64,000 nucleotides of DNA from Cupriavidus pauculus (GCF_003854935.1 NZ_CP033969.1:3038001-3102000), one strand, 5' to 3'; shown: positions 49,169 through 58,406, counted from the first letter of the stretch. A program made the numbers and translations. Notes: a model not told the origin generated them from the letters alone.

Positions 49169-50146
49169 TTGAAAGCAGTTCTGAAAGCGGGCGCTGTGGG
49201 CGCCCTGGCCGCTCTGGGTCTGGTGGCAACGGCGGCACACGCGCAGTCGTATCCGAACAAGCCGATCCGGCTGATCGTGCCGTTCGCGGCGGGCGGCACC
49301 ACCGACATCGTCGGCCGCGCCGTGTCCGACGCGCTGGGCCGCGAACTGGGCCAGCCGGTCGTAGTGGAAAACCGCGGCGGTGGCGGCGGCGCCATCGGGG
49401 CCGACGCGCTGGCCAAGTCCGCGCCGGACGGCTACACGCTGGGCATCGCCACGGTCAGCACCATGGCCACCAACCCGGCCACGAACGCGAAGAACCCGTA
49501 CGACCCGATCAAGGACTTCGCGCCGATCACGAACCTGGTCAACGTGCCGAACGTGCTGACGGTGAATCCGAAGGTGCCGGCCAAGAACCTCAAGGAATTC
49601 GTCGCGCTGCTCAAGGCCAACCCGGGCAAGTACAGCTACGCATCGGCCGGCAAGGGCAGCATCTCGCATCTGGACGGCGAGCTGTTCAAGTTCATCACCA
49701 AGACCGACATGGTCCACATCCCGTACCGCGGATCGGGCCCGGCGCTCAACGACACGCTGGCTGGCCAGGTGAATGCCCAGTTCGACAACCTGCCGTCTTC
49801 GATGCCCCACATCCAGGCCGACAAGCTGCGCGCGCTGGCCGTGGCTGCGCCCAAGCGCGTGGAGGGCCTGCCCAACGTGCCGACCTTTGCCGAGGAAGGC
49901 ATGAAAGACATGAACAACATGGCCTGGTACGGCCTGGTGGCACCGGCCGGCACGCCTGCGGCCATCGTCACCAAGGTGCACGATGCCGCGGTCAAGGCGC
50001 TGCAGGACCCGAACGTCAAGAAGCGCCTGCACGACGCCGGCGCCTACCCCGACGGCAACACGCCGCAGCAGTACGCGGCCCAGATCAAGCGCGAGCTGGA
50101 CCTGCGCAAGAAGATCGCCACCGACCAGAACATCACGCTGGAATAA
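49169..50146 (+). CDS. Bug-family tripartite tricarboxylate (TctC-like) periplasmic binding protein
   Basis: A 325-residue exported binding protein of the Bug family. A signal peptide (about residues 1-27, ending AHAQ) is followed by YPNKPIRLIVPFAAGGTTDIVGR, the standard Bug N-terminus. The start is TTG 49169, preceded by GGGAGG. No TctA or TctB membrane genes lie next to it, which is normal for the many orphan Bug proteins of Cupriavidus and Bordetella. Ligand cannot be inferred. The gene lies behind the second tRNA-Lys. Confidence 0.93.
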   Translation: MKAVLKAGAVGALAALGLVATAAHAQSYPNKPIRLIVPFAAGGTTDIVGRAVSDALGRELGQPVVVENRGGGGGAIGADALAKSAPDGYTLGIATVSTMATNPATNAKNPYDPIKDFAPITNLVNVPNVLTVNPKVPAKNLKEFVALLKANPGKYSYASAGKGSISHLDGELFKFITKTDMVHIPYRGSGPALNDTLAGQVNAQFDNLPSSMPHIQADKLRALAVAAPKRVEGLPNVPTFAEEGMKDMNNMAWYGLVAPAGTPAAIVTKVHDAAVKALQDPNVKKRLHDAGAYPDGNTPQQYAAQIKRELDLRKKIATDQNITLE

Positions 50147-50312
50147 CGGCGGCGAGCGCCTCATAGGTGACGTATCTGCCGCACGTGCGTGGTTACCACA
50201 GTGCTGCGGCAGACCGTCGCGAATCCCGGTACAGTGTCAGTCGATGCAGACATTTTCGACAGATTCCCTATCTGGCTGGCACCCTGCCCGGCCATCACTT
50301 GTGAGGATGATG

Positions 50313-50684
50313 ATGCTGAAGAAGACCGTACCGGCGCTGATCGTTGCCGCCCTGACCGCCCTGGGCGCCGTGCAACTGGCGCATGCACAGAAGAACTACA
50401 CGGACGGCGGCGATCTCTATAGCGGCAGCCGGACCAAGAACCAGGCCAATCCGAACCAGAACCCGGCCAAGTCCGGCAAGTTCGACCCGTACACCGACGG
50501 CGCCAAGAAGTCGACCCGCACCGACCTGGCCCCCAACCGCAAGCCGGACCCGTACACCGACGGCGCCAAGTCGGGCAAGCCCGATCCGTACCTGGACGGC
50601 GCCAAGACCGGCAAGCCGGACCCGTACCTGGACGGTGCCAAGTCGGGCAAGGCCGACCCGTACACGGACGGCGCCAAGAAGTAA
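50313..50684 (+). CDS. Exported DPYxDGAK-repeat protein, function unknown
   Basis: A 123-residue protein with a signal peptide (residues 1 to about 26, LGAVQLAHAQ). The mature part is unusual: the octapeptide DPY[TL]DGAK recurs five times, three copies spaced exactly 12 residues apart (DPYLDGAKTGKP, DPYLDGAKSGKA and so on) and one separated by a KSTRTDLAPNRKP spacer. Asp, Lys, Gly and Pro dominate, with no cysteine. ATG 50313 is chosen for spacing from GAGG; ATGs at 50307 and 50310 are in frame. It is a low-complexity extracytoplasmic protein; metal or surface binding is possible but not shown. Confidence 0.75.
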   Translation: MLKKTVPALIVAALTALGAVQLAHAQKNYTDGGDLYSGSRTKNQANPNQNPAKSGKFDPYTDGAKKSTRTDLAPNRKPDPYTDGAKSGKPDPYLDGAKTGKPDPYLDGAKSGKADPYTDGAKK

Positions 50685-50730
50685 TCGACGCCACGCCGCG
50701 GGCCCTCGCCCGCATGGCAATGCCCGCGCA

Positions 50731-50758
50731 AACCCCCGCCCCACGGCGGGGGTTTTTC
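50731..50758 (+). terminator. Terminator after the DPYxDGAK-repeat gene
   Basis: AACCCCCGCC, loop CCAC, GGCGGGGGTTTTT: a 10-bp stem with a clean T-run, 46 bp after the stop. Confidence 0.92.
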
Positions 50759-50981
50759 TTTGCGCAGGCGCCCCCTGCGGCGCCTCGGCCATAAGATTGA
50801 CTAGGACATACCCGACCTGTCACGCAAATGTCCCAACATTACTGCTAGTGTTCGCCATACCGATTTTTCATAGAAGCGACCGGCCCGATACGAGGCAGGC
50901 GCCACCGCCGTCCGGGCCGGCCAAAGCACCGGCCCAAGAAGTGTCCCAGGCGGCAGCACCCTAATAGGGAGACCTGAGCAA

Positions 50982-51503
50982 ATGCAGCCCAAAGCACTCG
51001 AAATTCACGAGCCCGTCGTGCTCTCGCTCGTCGATGCGGTCACCGCATGGCAGGGCGCCCTCGACCAGACCCTGAGCGATTCGGGGCTGACCTACCCCAA
51101 ATGGCTGTTGCTGCGTGCCATCCGGCTTGGCGATTTCACGCGCGGCGAGCCCTGCCAGGGCGCCATCTTCCTGGACGTGCCGCAGACCGAGCGGCTGCTG
51201 CGCGAGCTGCATGCCGATGGCTGGATCGACTTCCCGGCCGACGGCACGCCGCATATCGCCGCCGATGCCTGCCCGCGCCTGGAGCGCGCCGCCCAGGCCG
51301 TGCGCGCGCTGCATTCGGTGTCCGTGGGCCAGTTGGCCCCGGCCGAGCGCGCCGCGCTGACCAGCCTGCTGCATCGCATGACCACCACGCTCGAAGACCA
51401 CGCGGCGCGCCACACCCGCCGCGCCGCGCGCGACGCCCACGAACTCTCGCTGATCGTCTCCGACCAGGCCAGCCGCAGCGCGCGGCAGGCCCTGGCCGCC
51501 TGA
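50982..51503 (+). CDS. MarR-like winged-helix protein
   Basis: A 173-residue protein with a helical N-terminus (ALEIHEPVVLSLVDAVTAWQGALDQTL) and a segment YPKWLLLRAIRLGD...QTERLLRELHADGWIDF that resembles a MarR winged helix with its recognition region, then a C-terminal dimerisation-like helical pair. Similarity is weak, so MarR-type is a fold-level call, not a function. GGGAGA precedes ATG 50982. It is 21-fold charged at the C-terminus and has no transmembrane segment. A terminator lies just downstream. Confidence 0.6.
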   Translation: MQPKALEIHEPVVLSLVDAVTAWQGALDQTLSDSGLTYPKWLLLRAIRLGDFTRGEPCQGAIFLDVPQTERLLRELHADGWIDFPADGTPHIAADACPRLERAAQAVRALHSVSVGQLAPAERAALTSLLHRMTTTLEDHAARHTRRAARDAHELSLIVSDQASRSARQALAA

Positions 51504-51536
51504 CACGCGCCCGCCCGCTTCTTCCCGCCGCACCGA

Positions 51537-51567
51537 GACGCCCCGCCCAGCGGGGCGTCGCCGTTTT
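51537..51567 (+). terminator. Terminator before the glutamate dehydrogenase gene
   Basis: A perfect 10-bp stem GACGCCCCGC / GCGGGGCGTC with loop CCA, followed by a short T-run (CCGTTTTG). It lies 33 bp after the MarR-like stop and about 75 bp before the gdh start. Confidence 0.75.
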
Positions 51568-51644
51568 GTCGCACCGGCGCCTCAAATCTTTCCTACAGTG
51601 TGAGGATGCACCGGCACACCACCGAGAATGACCGAGGAGACGCC

Positions 51645-54600
51645 ATGCCCCCGGAAAACGAAGAAAAGGTCGCGCAACTGCTGGAGGATCTGGTCGCATT
51701 CGCGCGCGAGCGTCTGCCCGCCGCCACCTTCGCCATCGTCGAGCCGCTGTTTCGCCATTACTACGACCTGGCCGATGCCGAGGACCTGCTGGCGCGCGAC
51801 GTGGCCGACCTGTACGGCGCCGTGATGGCGCACTGGCAGACGGCCCAGAAGTTCGTGCCCGGCGCCGCGCGGCTGCGCGTCTACAACCCGAACCTCGAAG
51901 AGCACGGCTGGCACTCGGACCACACGATCATCGAGATCGTCAACGACGACATGCCGTTCCTGGTCGATTCGGTGACGATGGAAATCAACCGCCACGGCCT
52001 GACGCTGCATTCGGCCATCCACCCGGTGTTCCGCATCTGCCGCGACGCGCGCGGCGCCATCGAGAGCATCGGCCTGGGCGGCACCGAGGCCAGCACCGAC
52101 AGCTGCCGGCTGGCCTCGTTCATCCACTTCGAGGTGGACCGCACCGGCGACGCCACGCGGCTCGACGCGCTGCGGCTGGGCATCGCCGCGGCGCTGGGCG
52201 ACGTGCGCGCGGCCGTGGAAGACTGGCCGCGCATGCGGCAGATCGCGCAGGAAACCGTTGCCGGCATGGCCCGCGCGGCCGACGCCAGCTCGCCCGAAGC
52301 CACCGAGGCGCGTGCGTTCCTGGAATGGATGCTCGACGACCATTTCACGTTCCTGGGCCAGCGCGACTACGAACTGGTGGCGCGCGACGGCCAGTATTTC
52401 CTGCGCGGCGAGCCGGGGTCGGGCACGGGCATCCTGCGCGAGGCGCTGCGCGATCCCGGATCGGACGACCTGACGCCGCTGCCGCCGGCCGCGCGCGCGA
52501 TCATCGAGGGCGCGTCGCCGATCTTCATCACCAAGGCCAACTCGCGCGCCACGGTCCATCGCCCCGGCTACCTGGACTACGTGGGCGTCAAGCTGCTCGA
52601 TGCCGACGGCAAGCTGTTCGGCGAACGGCGCTTCGTGGGGCTGTACACGTCCACGGCCTACATGGTCAGCACCAGCGAGATCCCGCTGATCCGACGCAAG
52701 TGCGCCAACATCCTGGCCCGCGCCGGCTTTCTGACCAAGGGCCACCTGTACAAGTCGCTCGTGACCATCCTGGAGCAGTATCCGCGCGACGAACTGTTCC
52801 AGGCCGACGAGGACGAGCTGGCCGAGATCACGCTGGGCATCCTGCGCCTGCAGGAACATCAGCGCACAAGGCTGTTCGTGCGGCGCGACCGCTTCGACCG
52901 CTTTATCTCGTGCCTGGTCTTCGTGCCGCGCGACAAGTACAACACCGACCTGCGCCAGCGCATTCAGAAGCTGCTGGTGGAGTCGTTCAACGGCACGAGT
53001 TGCGAATTCACGCCGCAGCTATCCGAATCGCCGCTGGCCCGCATCCAGCTGACCGTACGCGGCGAGCCCGGCACCATGCCCGAGGTCGACACGCGCGAGC
53101 TGGAACAGAAGATCGTGCAGGCCACGCGCCGCTGGCAGGACGACCTGGCGCAGGCGCTGCACGACAGCCGGGGCGAGGAACAGGGCAACCGCCTGCTGCG
53201 CCGCTACGGCGACTCGTTCCCGGCCGGCTTCCGCGAGGACTACCCGGCCCGCACCGCCGTGCGCGACATCGCGCTGATGGAACACGCGCGGCAGCACCCC
53301 AGCGGGCTGGCGATGAACTTGTACCGGCCCATCGAGGCCGCGCCGGGCGCGTTCCGCTTCAAGGTGTTCCGCGCCGGCGAGCCCATTGCGCTGTCCGCCA
53401 GCCTGCCGATGCTGGAGCACCTGGGCGTGCGCGTGGACGAGGAGCGGCCGTACCTGATCGAGCCCGAGGGCGGCGAGCCGGTCTGGATTCACGATTTCGG
53501 GCTGGAGATTGCGGCGGACCCAGACGGCCGGCCGCTGGACGTCGAGATCGAGAAGATCAAGCCGCTGTTCGAAGATGCCTTCGCGCGGGCCTGGAACGGC
53601 GAGATCGAGAGCGACGACTTCAACCGGCTGGTGCTGCGCGCGGGCCTGTCCGCGCGCGACGTGACGATCCTGCGCGCCTACGCCAAATACCTGCGCCAGG
53701 TGGGCTCCACGTTCAGCAACGCCTATATCGAGCGCGCGCTGACGGCCAACCCCGGCATCGCGGCCATGCTGGTGTCGCTGTTCCACGCGCGCTTCGACCC
53801 GGCCACGGCCCGGCCGGACGGGCCGGCGGACCAGCGCGGCCAGAAATGGCTGGCCGAGATCGAGGCCGCGCTCGACAAGGTGCCGAACCTGGACGAGGAC
53901 CGCATCCTGCGGCTGTTCCTGAACGTGATTGGCGCCACGGTGCGGACCAACTACTTCCATCGCGGCGCCGACGGCCAGCCGCGCCCGTACGTGTCGTTCA
54001 AGTTCAACCCGGCGCTGGTGCAGGGCCTGCCCGAGCCGCGCCCGATGTTCGAGATCTGGGTCTACTCGCCGCGCGTGGAAGGCGTGCACCTGCGCGGCGG
54101 CCGCGTGGCGCGTGGCGGGCTGCGCTGGTCCGACCGCCGCGAGGACTTCCGCACCGAGGTGCTGGGCCTGATGAAGGCGCAGATGGTCAAGAACACGGTG
54201 ATCGTGCCGGTGGGCTCCAAGGGCGGCTTCGTCGTCAAGCGCCCGCCCCCGCCCACCGACCGCGACGCCTTCCTGGCCGAGGGCGTGGCCTGCTACCAGA
54301 CCTTCCTGCGCGGCCTGCTGGACCTGACCGACAACCTCGTGTCCGGCGAACTGGTGCCGCCGCCCGACGTGGTGCGCCACGACGAGAACGACCCGTACCT
54401 GGTGGTGGCGGCCGACAAGGGCACGGCCACGTTCTCGGACTACGCCAACGCCATCTCGGCCGAATACGGCTTCTGGCTGGACGACGCCTTCGCGTCGGGC
54501 GGATCGGTCGGCTACGACCACAAGAAGATGGGCATCACCGCGCGCGGCGCGTGGGAAAGCGTCAAGCGCCACTTCCGCGAGATGGGCGTCGATATCCAGA

Positions 54601-56516
54601 GCACGCCGTTCACGGTGGTAGGCGTGGGCGACATGTCCGGTGACGTGTTCGGCAACGGCATGCTGCTGTCGCCCCACATCAAGCTGCTGGCCGCGTTCGA
54701 CCATCGCCACATCTTCCTGGACCCCGATCCCGATCCGGCCACGAGTCTGGCCGAGCGCCAGCGGCTGTTCGACCTGCCCCGCTCCAGCTGGGCCGACTAC
54801 GACACCGCGCTGATCTCGGCCGGCGGCGGCGTATTCCCGCGCACGGCCAAGACCATCCCGCTGTCGCCGCAGGTGCAGGCGGCGCTGGGCATCCAGGCCG
54901 CCACGCTGTCGCCCAACGAGCTGATGCACGCCATCCTGGCCGCGCCGGTGGACCTGCTCTACAACGGCGGCATCGGCACCTACGTCAAGGCCAGCACCGA
55001 GACGCACCTGCAGGCCGGCGACCGCTCCAACGACGCCATCCGCGTCAACGGCAGCGACCTGCGCTGCAAGGTGGTGGGCGAAGGCGGCAACCTGGGCTTC
55101 ACGCAGCTTGGCCGCATCGAGTTCGCGCGCAATGGCGGCCGGATCAACACCGATGCCATCGACAACTCGGCCGGCGTGGACTGCTCCGACCACGAGGTCA
55201 ACATCAAGATCCTGCTGGGCCTGGTGGTGGCCGACGGCGAGATGACCGAGAAGCAGCGCAACGCGCTGCTGGCCGAGATGACCGACGAAGTGGGCCTGCT
55301 GGTGCTGGAAGACAACTACTTCCAGACCCAGGCGCTGTCCGTGGCCAACCGCGAGGCGCCCACGCTGCTCGACGCCGAGGCGCGGCTGATCCGCTGGCTG
55401 GAACGCGCCGGCCGCCTGAACCGGCCGCTCGAATTCCTGCCCGCCGACGACGAGATCGCCCAGCGCAAGGCGCTGAACCAGGGGCTGACGTCGCCCGAGC
55501 GCGCCGTGCTGCTGGCCTACAGCAAGATGTGGCTGTACGACGAGTTGCTGGCCTCCGACCTGCCCGAAGACGCGCTCGTGGCCAACCTGCTGGTCGACTA
55601 CTTTCCCAAGCCGCTGCAGGCGCGCCACGCGGCGGCCATGACGCGCCACCCGCTGCGCCGCGAGATCCTGGCCACGCACCTGACCAACATGCTCGTGAAC
55701 CGCATCGGCGCCACGTTCGTGCACCGGCTGATGGAGGAAACCGACGCGCGTCCGGCCGACATCGTGCGCGCCTGCCTGCTGGCGCGCGACGTGTTCGGGC
55801 TGACCGCGCTCTGGCAGCGCATCGACGCGCTGGACAACCACGTGGACGACGCCATCCAGGCGCGCATGTTCGGCGCGCTGGGCCGGCTGCTGGAACGGGC
55901 GACGCTATGGTTCGTGCGCTACCTGCGCGGCGGCGGCACCGTGGATGCCGGCGCCACCCGCTTCACCGAGGCCGCGCAGTGGCTGTTCCCGCAGCTCGCG
56001 GCGCTGCTGCCGCCGGAGACGTCACAGGCGATGGCCGATGCCGCGCTGTCGCTGACCGAGGCCGGCGTGGACGACGACCTGGCCCTGCGCGTGGCGGCCA
56101 GCGACAACGCGGCCGCCGCGCTGGACATCGCCGAGGTGGCGGCGTCGTGCCAGCGCAGCCTGGCCGCTGTGGCGGCCGTCTACTTCGCGCTCGATACGGA
56201 CCTGAACTTCGGCTGGCTGCGCGAACGCGCGCTGTCGCTGCCGTCGGACACGCACTGGGACTTGCTGGCGCGTACCACGACGCTGGAAGACCTGGGCCGG
56301 CTCAAGCGCGCGCTGACCACGAGCGTGCTGGCGCAGGCGCACGACGGCGAGGACGCCTCGGCGCTGATCGACCACTGGCGCGGCAGCCGCCAGACCGCGC
56401 TGGACCGCTACGCGCAGATGCTGGCCGACCAGCGCGCATCGGGCGTGTCGGGCGCGGCCGGGCTGTCGATGCTGTCTGTGGCGGTCAGGGAGATCGGGCT
56501 GCTGGACCGGGCTTGA
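51645..56516 (+). CDS. gdhB: NAD-specific glutamate dehydrogenase, 180-kDa class (GdhB/NAD-GDH)
   Basis: A 1623-residue large NAD-dependent glutamate dehydrogenase that converts glutamate to 2-oxoglutarate and ammonia for amino acid catabolism. The N-terminal half has the regulatory/ACT-like region (HSDHTIIEIVNDDMPFLVDSV, VGLYTSTAYMVSTSEIPLI). The catalytic part has VHLRGGRVARGGLRWSDR, MVKNTVIVPVGSKGGFVVK with the catalytic Lys, and NAD-binding VVGVGDMSGDVFGNGMLLS. ATG 51645 follows GAGGAGACGCC; an earlier ATG is rejected. The stop codon is inside the first unit of a 10-bp tandem repeat. Confidence 0.95.
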   Translation: MPPENEEKVAQLLEDLVAFARERLPAATFAIVEPLFRHYYDLADAEDLLARDVADLYGAVMAHWQTAQKFVPGAARLRVYNPNLEEHGWHSDHTIIEIVNDDMPFLVDSVTMEINRHGLTLHSAIHPVFRICRDARGAIESIGLGGTEASTDSCRLASFIHFEVDRTGDATRLDALRLGIAAALGDVRAAVEDWPRMRQIAQETVAGMARAADASSPEATEARAFLEWMLDDHFTFLGQRDYELVARDGQYFLRGEPGSGTGILREALRDPGSDDLTPLPPAARAIIEGASPIFITKANSRATVHRPGYLDYVGVKLLDADGKLFGERRFVGLYTSTAYMVSTSEIPLIRRKCANILARAGFLTKGHLYKSLVTILEQYPRDELFQADEDELAEITLGILRLQEHQRTRLFVRRDRFDRFISCLVFVPRDKYNTDLRQRIQKLLVESFNGTSCEFTPQLSESPLARIQLTVRGEPGTMPEVDTRELEQKIVQATRRWQDDLAQALHDSRGEEQGNRLLRRYGDSFPAGFREDYPARTAVRDIALMEHARQHPSGLAMNLYRPIEAAPGAFRFKVFRAGEPIALSASLPMLEHLGVRVDEERPYLIEPEGGEPVWIHDFGLEIAADPDGRPLDVEIEKIKPLFEDAFARAWNGEIESDDFNRLVLRAGLSARDVTILRAYAKYLRQVGSTFSNAYIERALTANPGIAAMLVSLFHARFDPATARPDGPADQRGQKWLAEIEAALDKVPNLDEDRILRLFLNVIGATVRTNYFHRGADGQPRPYVSFKFNPALVQGLPEPRPMFEIWVYSPRVEGVHLRGGRVARGGLRWSDRREDFRTEVLGLMKAQMVKNTVIVPVGSKGGFVVKRPPPPTDRDAFLAEGVACYQTFLRGLLDLTDNLVSGELVPPPDVVRHDENDPYLVVAADKGTATFSDYANAISAEYGFWLDDAFASGGSVGYDHKKMGITARGAWESVKRHFREMGVDIQSTPFTVVGVGDMSGDVFGNGMLLSPHIKLLAAFDHRHIFLDPDPDPATSLAERQRLFDLPRSSWADYDTALISAGGGVFPRTAKTIPLSPQVQAALGIQAATLSPNELMHAILAAPVDLLYNGGIGTYVKASTETHLQAGDRSNDAIRVNGSDLRCKVVGEGGNLGFTQLGRIEFARNGGRINTDAIDNSAGVDCSDHEVNIKILLGLVVADGEMTEKQRNALLAEMTDEVGLLVLEDNYFQTQALSVANREAPTLLDAEARLIRWLERAGRLNRPLEFLPADDEIAQRKALNQGLTSPERAVLLAYSKMWLYDELLASDLPEDALVANLLVDYFPKPLQARHAAAMTRHPLRREILATHLTNMLVNRIGATFVHRLMEETDARPADIVRACLLARDVFGLTALWQRIDALDNHVDDAIQARMFGALGRLLERATLWFVRYLRGGGTVDAGATRFTEAAQWLFPQLAALLPPETSQAMADAALSLTEAGVDDDLALRVAASDNAAAALDIAEVAASCQRSLAAVAAVYFALDTDLNFGWLRERALSLPSDTHWDLLARTTTLEDLGRLKRALTTSVLAQAHDGEDASALIDHWRGSRQTALDRYAQMLADQRASGVSGAAGLSMLSVAVREIGLLDRA

Positions 56517-56580
56517 TGGGGCTTGATGGGGCTTGATGGGGCTTGATGGGGCTTGGGAGGGCTTGATAAGGCTTGGGAGG
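56511..56580 (+). repeat. 10-bp tandem repeat over the gdhB stop codon
   Basis: Four perfect units of GCTTGATGGG (56511-56550) plus three degenerate units (GCTTGGGAGG, GCTTGATAAG, GCTTGGGAGG) to 56580. The stop codon TGA lies in the first unit, so copy number changes would not alter the protein. This is a possible variable-number locus. Confidence 0.9.
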
Positions 56581-56623
56581 CAAGCAGGACGGCCGGGCAG
56601 GCCGCGCGGCGGCGGCCCGGGCC

Positions 56624-57013
56624 TCAGTCGTCGTCGATGACGTCGTCGTCGTCGATGTCGCGCAGCGGCGGCGCGTCGTCGCCGTCGTCCATCAGGTCGT
56701 CGTCGGCGCCATCGCCGCGCGCGCGGAATTCCAGCCCCAGGCGCAGGAAGAGCTCGAACGCATCGGCCAGCAGGTGTTTCTGACGCGGCAGCAGGCTGGC
56801 ATACGGCATGTCGTAGATCGACTGGTGCGTGCCCCGCGCGCCCTTGAGCCCGCGGTCACGTGCGATGTCAGACAGCAGCGCGGCAAAGCCCGAGAGATCC
56901 TCCGCGGCCAGCGCGGTGTTCAGCACACGGGCGATGACCTGGGAGGATGCGCCCGCCCAGCCAATGACTTCGGCATTGGAGGCGGAATCGTGGGAGATGT
57001 CGCTAATGTCCAT
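56624..57013 (-). CDS. Small protein with a strongly acidic C-terminus, function unknown
   Basis: A 129-residue protein beginning MDISDISHDSASNAEV, with a helical centre (LNTALAAEDLSGFAALLSDI and LPRQKHLLADAFELFLRLGL) and an acidic C-terminus in which about 16 of the last 30 residues are Asp. No signal peptide or transmembrane helix. It is convergent with gdhB and is followed upstream on the same strand by two more small genes. I do not recognise the family. Confidence 0.6.
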   Translation of the reverse strand: MDISDISHDSASNAEVIGWAGASSQVIARVLNTALAAEDLSGFAALLSDIARDRGLKGARGTHQSIYDMPYASLLPRQKHLLADAFELFLRLGLEFRARGDGADDDLMDDGDDAPPLRDIDDDDVIDDD

Positions 57014-57105
57014 GATTGTCTTAACGGTACGAGACCGCGCAGCCTTGAGGCGACAATCGCGACAACACGTTTCGCGGTTGACGTTGCCCCTCTTGCGCGG
57101 GGACG

Positions 57106-57345
57106 TCAGTGCCGTTTTCGGCCGCGCGGCGGCGGCGGGCCGGGCCGGCGCGCCGGGGCGCTGGGGGCAGGTGCGTGCGACACCTGCCGATACCGTGGCG
57201 CACCATCGGGCCCGGGGCGGGCCTCCAGCGGGTTACGCGCGCCGCACAGCGGACAACGGAACAGCGGGCCCTGGCCCTCGTTCCTGATTTCCACCTCGTC
57301 GGGCGACCACTGCGCACCGCAAGGCTGGTTCTGGCAAACAAACAT
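57106..57345 (-). CDS. Small zinc-ribbon protein
   Basis: A 79-residue protein beginning MFVCQNQPCGAQWSP, with CxxxxC and CPLCGARNP pairs forming a zinc ribbon, and a Pro/Arg-rich C-terminus. GGAG is placed best for ATG 57345; an ATG one codon earlier is also possible. It could be a nucleic-acid or protein-interaction ribbon. No function is assigned. It lies 92 bp upstream of the acidic-tail gene. Confidence 0.6.
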   Translation of the reverse strand: MFVCQNQPCGAQWSPDEVEIRNEGQGPLFRCPLCGARNPLEARPGPDGAPRYRQVSHAPAPSAPARRPGPPPPRGRKRH

Positions 57346-57469
57346 CATGGACTCCGGATGAAGCGAGTCATCGTACCACGCGGGTCTCCCGCATCACACC
57401 GCGCGCGTGTCTGAAACACGCCCCACGTCGGCGGGATGGCGTGGCGGCATCGATGCCACGCCGGCGCGC

Positions 57470-57880
57470 CTAGCCGTTGTTCTGGATCCAGTGGCGCGCC
57501 CACGCGCCGGCAGCGAGCCGCGCTTCGCCGGCCGTCAGAAACGTGGACGGCGGGCCGCCCGCTTCCTGCACGACGGCGCCGGCCTCCCAGATATCGCACC
57601 ACGCGCGATAGCGCTCCGGACCCAGCGCCTGCCAGAACAGATGGACGACGAAGCCACGGTACTCGAACATGTCGGCCCCGCCATCGGTCTCGCGCGATGC
57701 CGCCGCCGGCCGCGAAGTGCCAGCGCGCGGGTCGGTGGACCCGGCCTCGGCCTCCGCGCCGCCCTGCGCGCCCGCGCGACGCGCATGCTGGCTGCCCAGC
57801 AGCGCGCATAACCCGGCCGTGATGGCGCCGGTCAGCAAACCCGCCGCAAACCAGCACGCCCTGCTCTCGCGTTCCACCAT
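57470..57880 (-). CDS. Membrane-anchored small protein, function unknown
   Basis: A 136-residue protein beginning MVERESRACWFAAGLLTGAI, with one N-terminal hydrophobic helix (CWFAAGLLTGAITAGLCALLG, read as residues 9-29) and a soluble part ending FLTAGEARLAAGAWARHWIQ. A linker of Ala/Glu/Arg/Ser (about 33-66) joins them. The helix could be an anchor or uncleaved signal. Unknown family. Confidence 0.55.
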   Translation of the reverse strand: MVERESRACWFAAGLLTGAITAGLCALLGSQHARRAGAQGGAEAEAGSTDPRAGTSRPAAASRETDGGADMFEYRGFVVHLFWQALGPERYRAWCDIWEAGAVVQEAGGPPSTFLTAGEARLAAGAWARHWIQNNG

Positions 57881-58079
57881 GCGTCGCCTCCGCTTCGGGT
57901 CGTCTCTGCGATGTCGAGATGCGCCGGAGATCGGCGGTTCCTACAGGTCAGGTTATACCAATCCGGCACCCGGACAGGCGGCAGGCGCCGCCATGTCGAC
58001 CAGACCCGACTTTGCGCGCCCGGCGCGGCGAGCATTTTGAGAATCGGGCACGTGCAAGGCGGCAGCGGCGTGGCTATAC

Positions 58080-58099
58080 TACTGTACGTTTATACAGTA
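58080..58099 (+). promoter_or_regulatory. lexA box: LexA (SOS) box
   Basis: TACTGTACGTTTATACAGTA matches the proteobacterial LexA consensus, CTGT-N8-ACAG, with symmetric flanks TA and TA. It overlaps a TATACT -10-like hexamer at 58075-58080 and lies 46 bp before the next gene, the standard place for an SOS operator. Confidence 0.7.
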
Positions 58100-58145
58100 T
58101 CCGCCTGACTACGCCTTCCGACCCATTTCGACCCCTGTCCACCCC

Positions 58146-58406
58146 ATGCCCGCCTATCAAGCCGCCTCGATCCTGCTGGAAGCCCATTACTTCGGCGACG
58201 ACGCCGAGCTGCTGCGCCTGCCCTGTGACCGCGTCACCGTGCAGGCGGGCGCCATTGTCGTCGACGGCCTGGAGACCCGATATCTGCGCAATCTGCGCTG
58301 GACGCCCGACTACCTGTCGTTCGAGGCCGGCGGCGACCGCCATCGCTACCCGGTAAGCCGCCCTGCCGTGGTCGGGCCGCAGGCCGCCCGCTTCGCGCTG
58401 CTCTAG
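58146..58406 (+). CDS. Small protein downstream of an SOS box, function unknown
   Basis: An 86-residue protein beginning MPAYQAASILLEAHYFGDDAE, with beta-rich segments (VQAGAIVVDGLETRYLRNLRWTPDYLSF) and no signal peptide or transmembrane helix. It starts 46 bp after a consensus-quality LexA box, so it is likely DNA-damage induced. No homologue is recognised by me. It is convergent with the sensor kinase gene. Confidence 0.65.
   Translation: MPAYQAASILLEAHYFGDDAELLRLPCDRVTVQAGAIVVDGLETRYLRNLRWTPDYLSFEAGGDRHRYPVSRPAVVGPQAARFALL

Noticed and set aside
53019-55841. Minus-strand open frame of over 900 codons inside gdhB
   Set aside because: Same reason: antisense of a high-GC gene with strong codon bias, low-complexity translation.
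56511-56580. Possible CRISPR array
   Set aside because: Units are only 10 bp and contiguous without spacers, and there are no cas genes.
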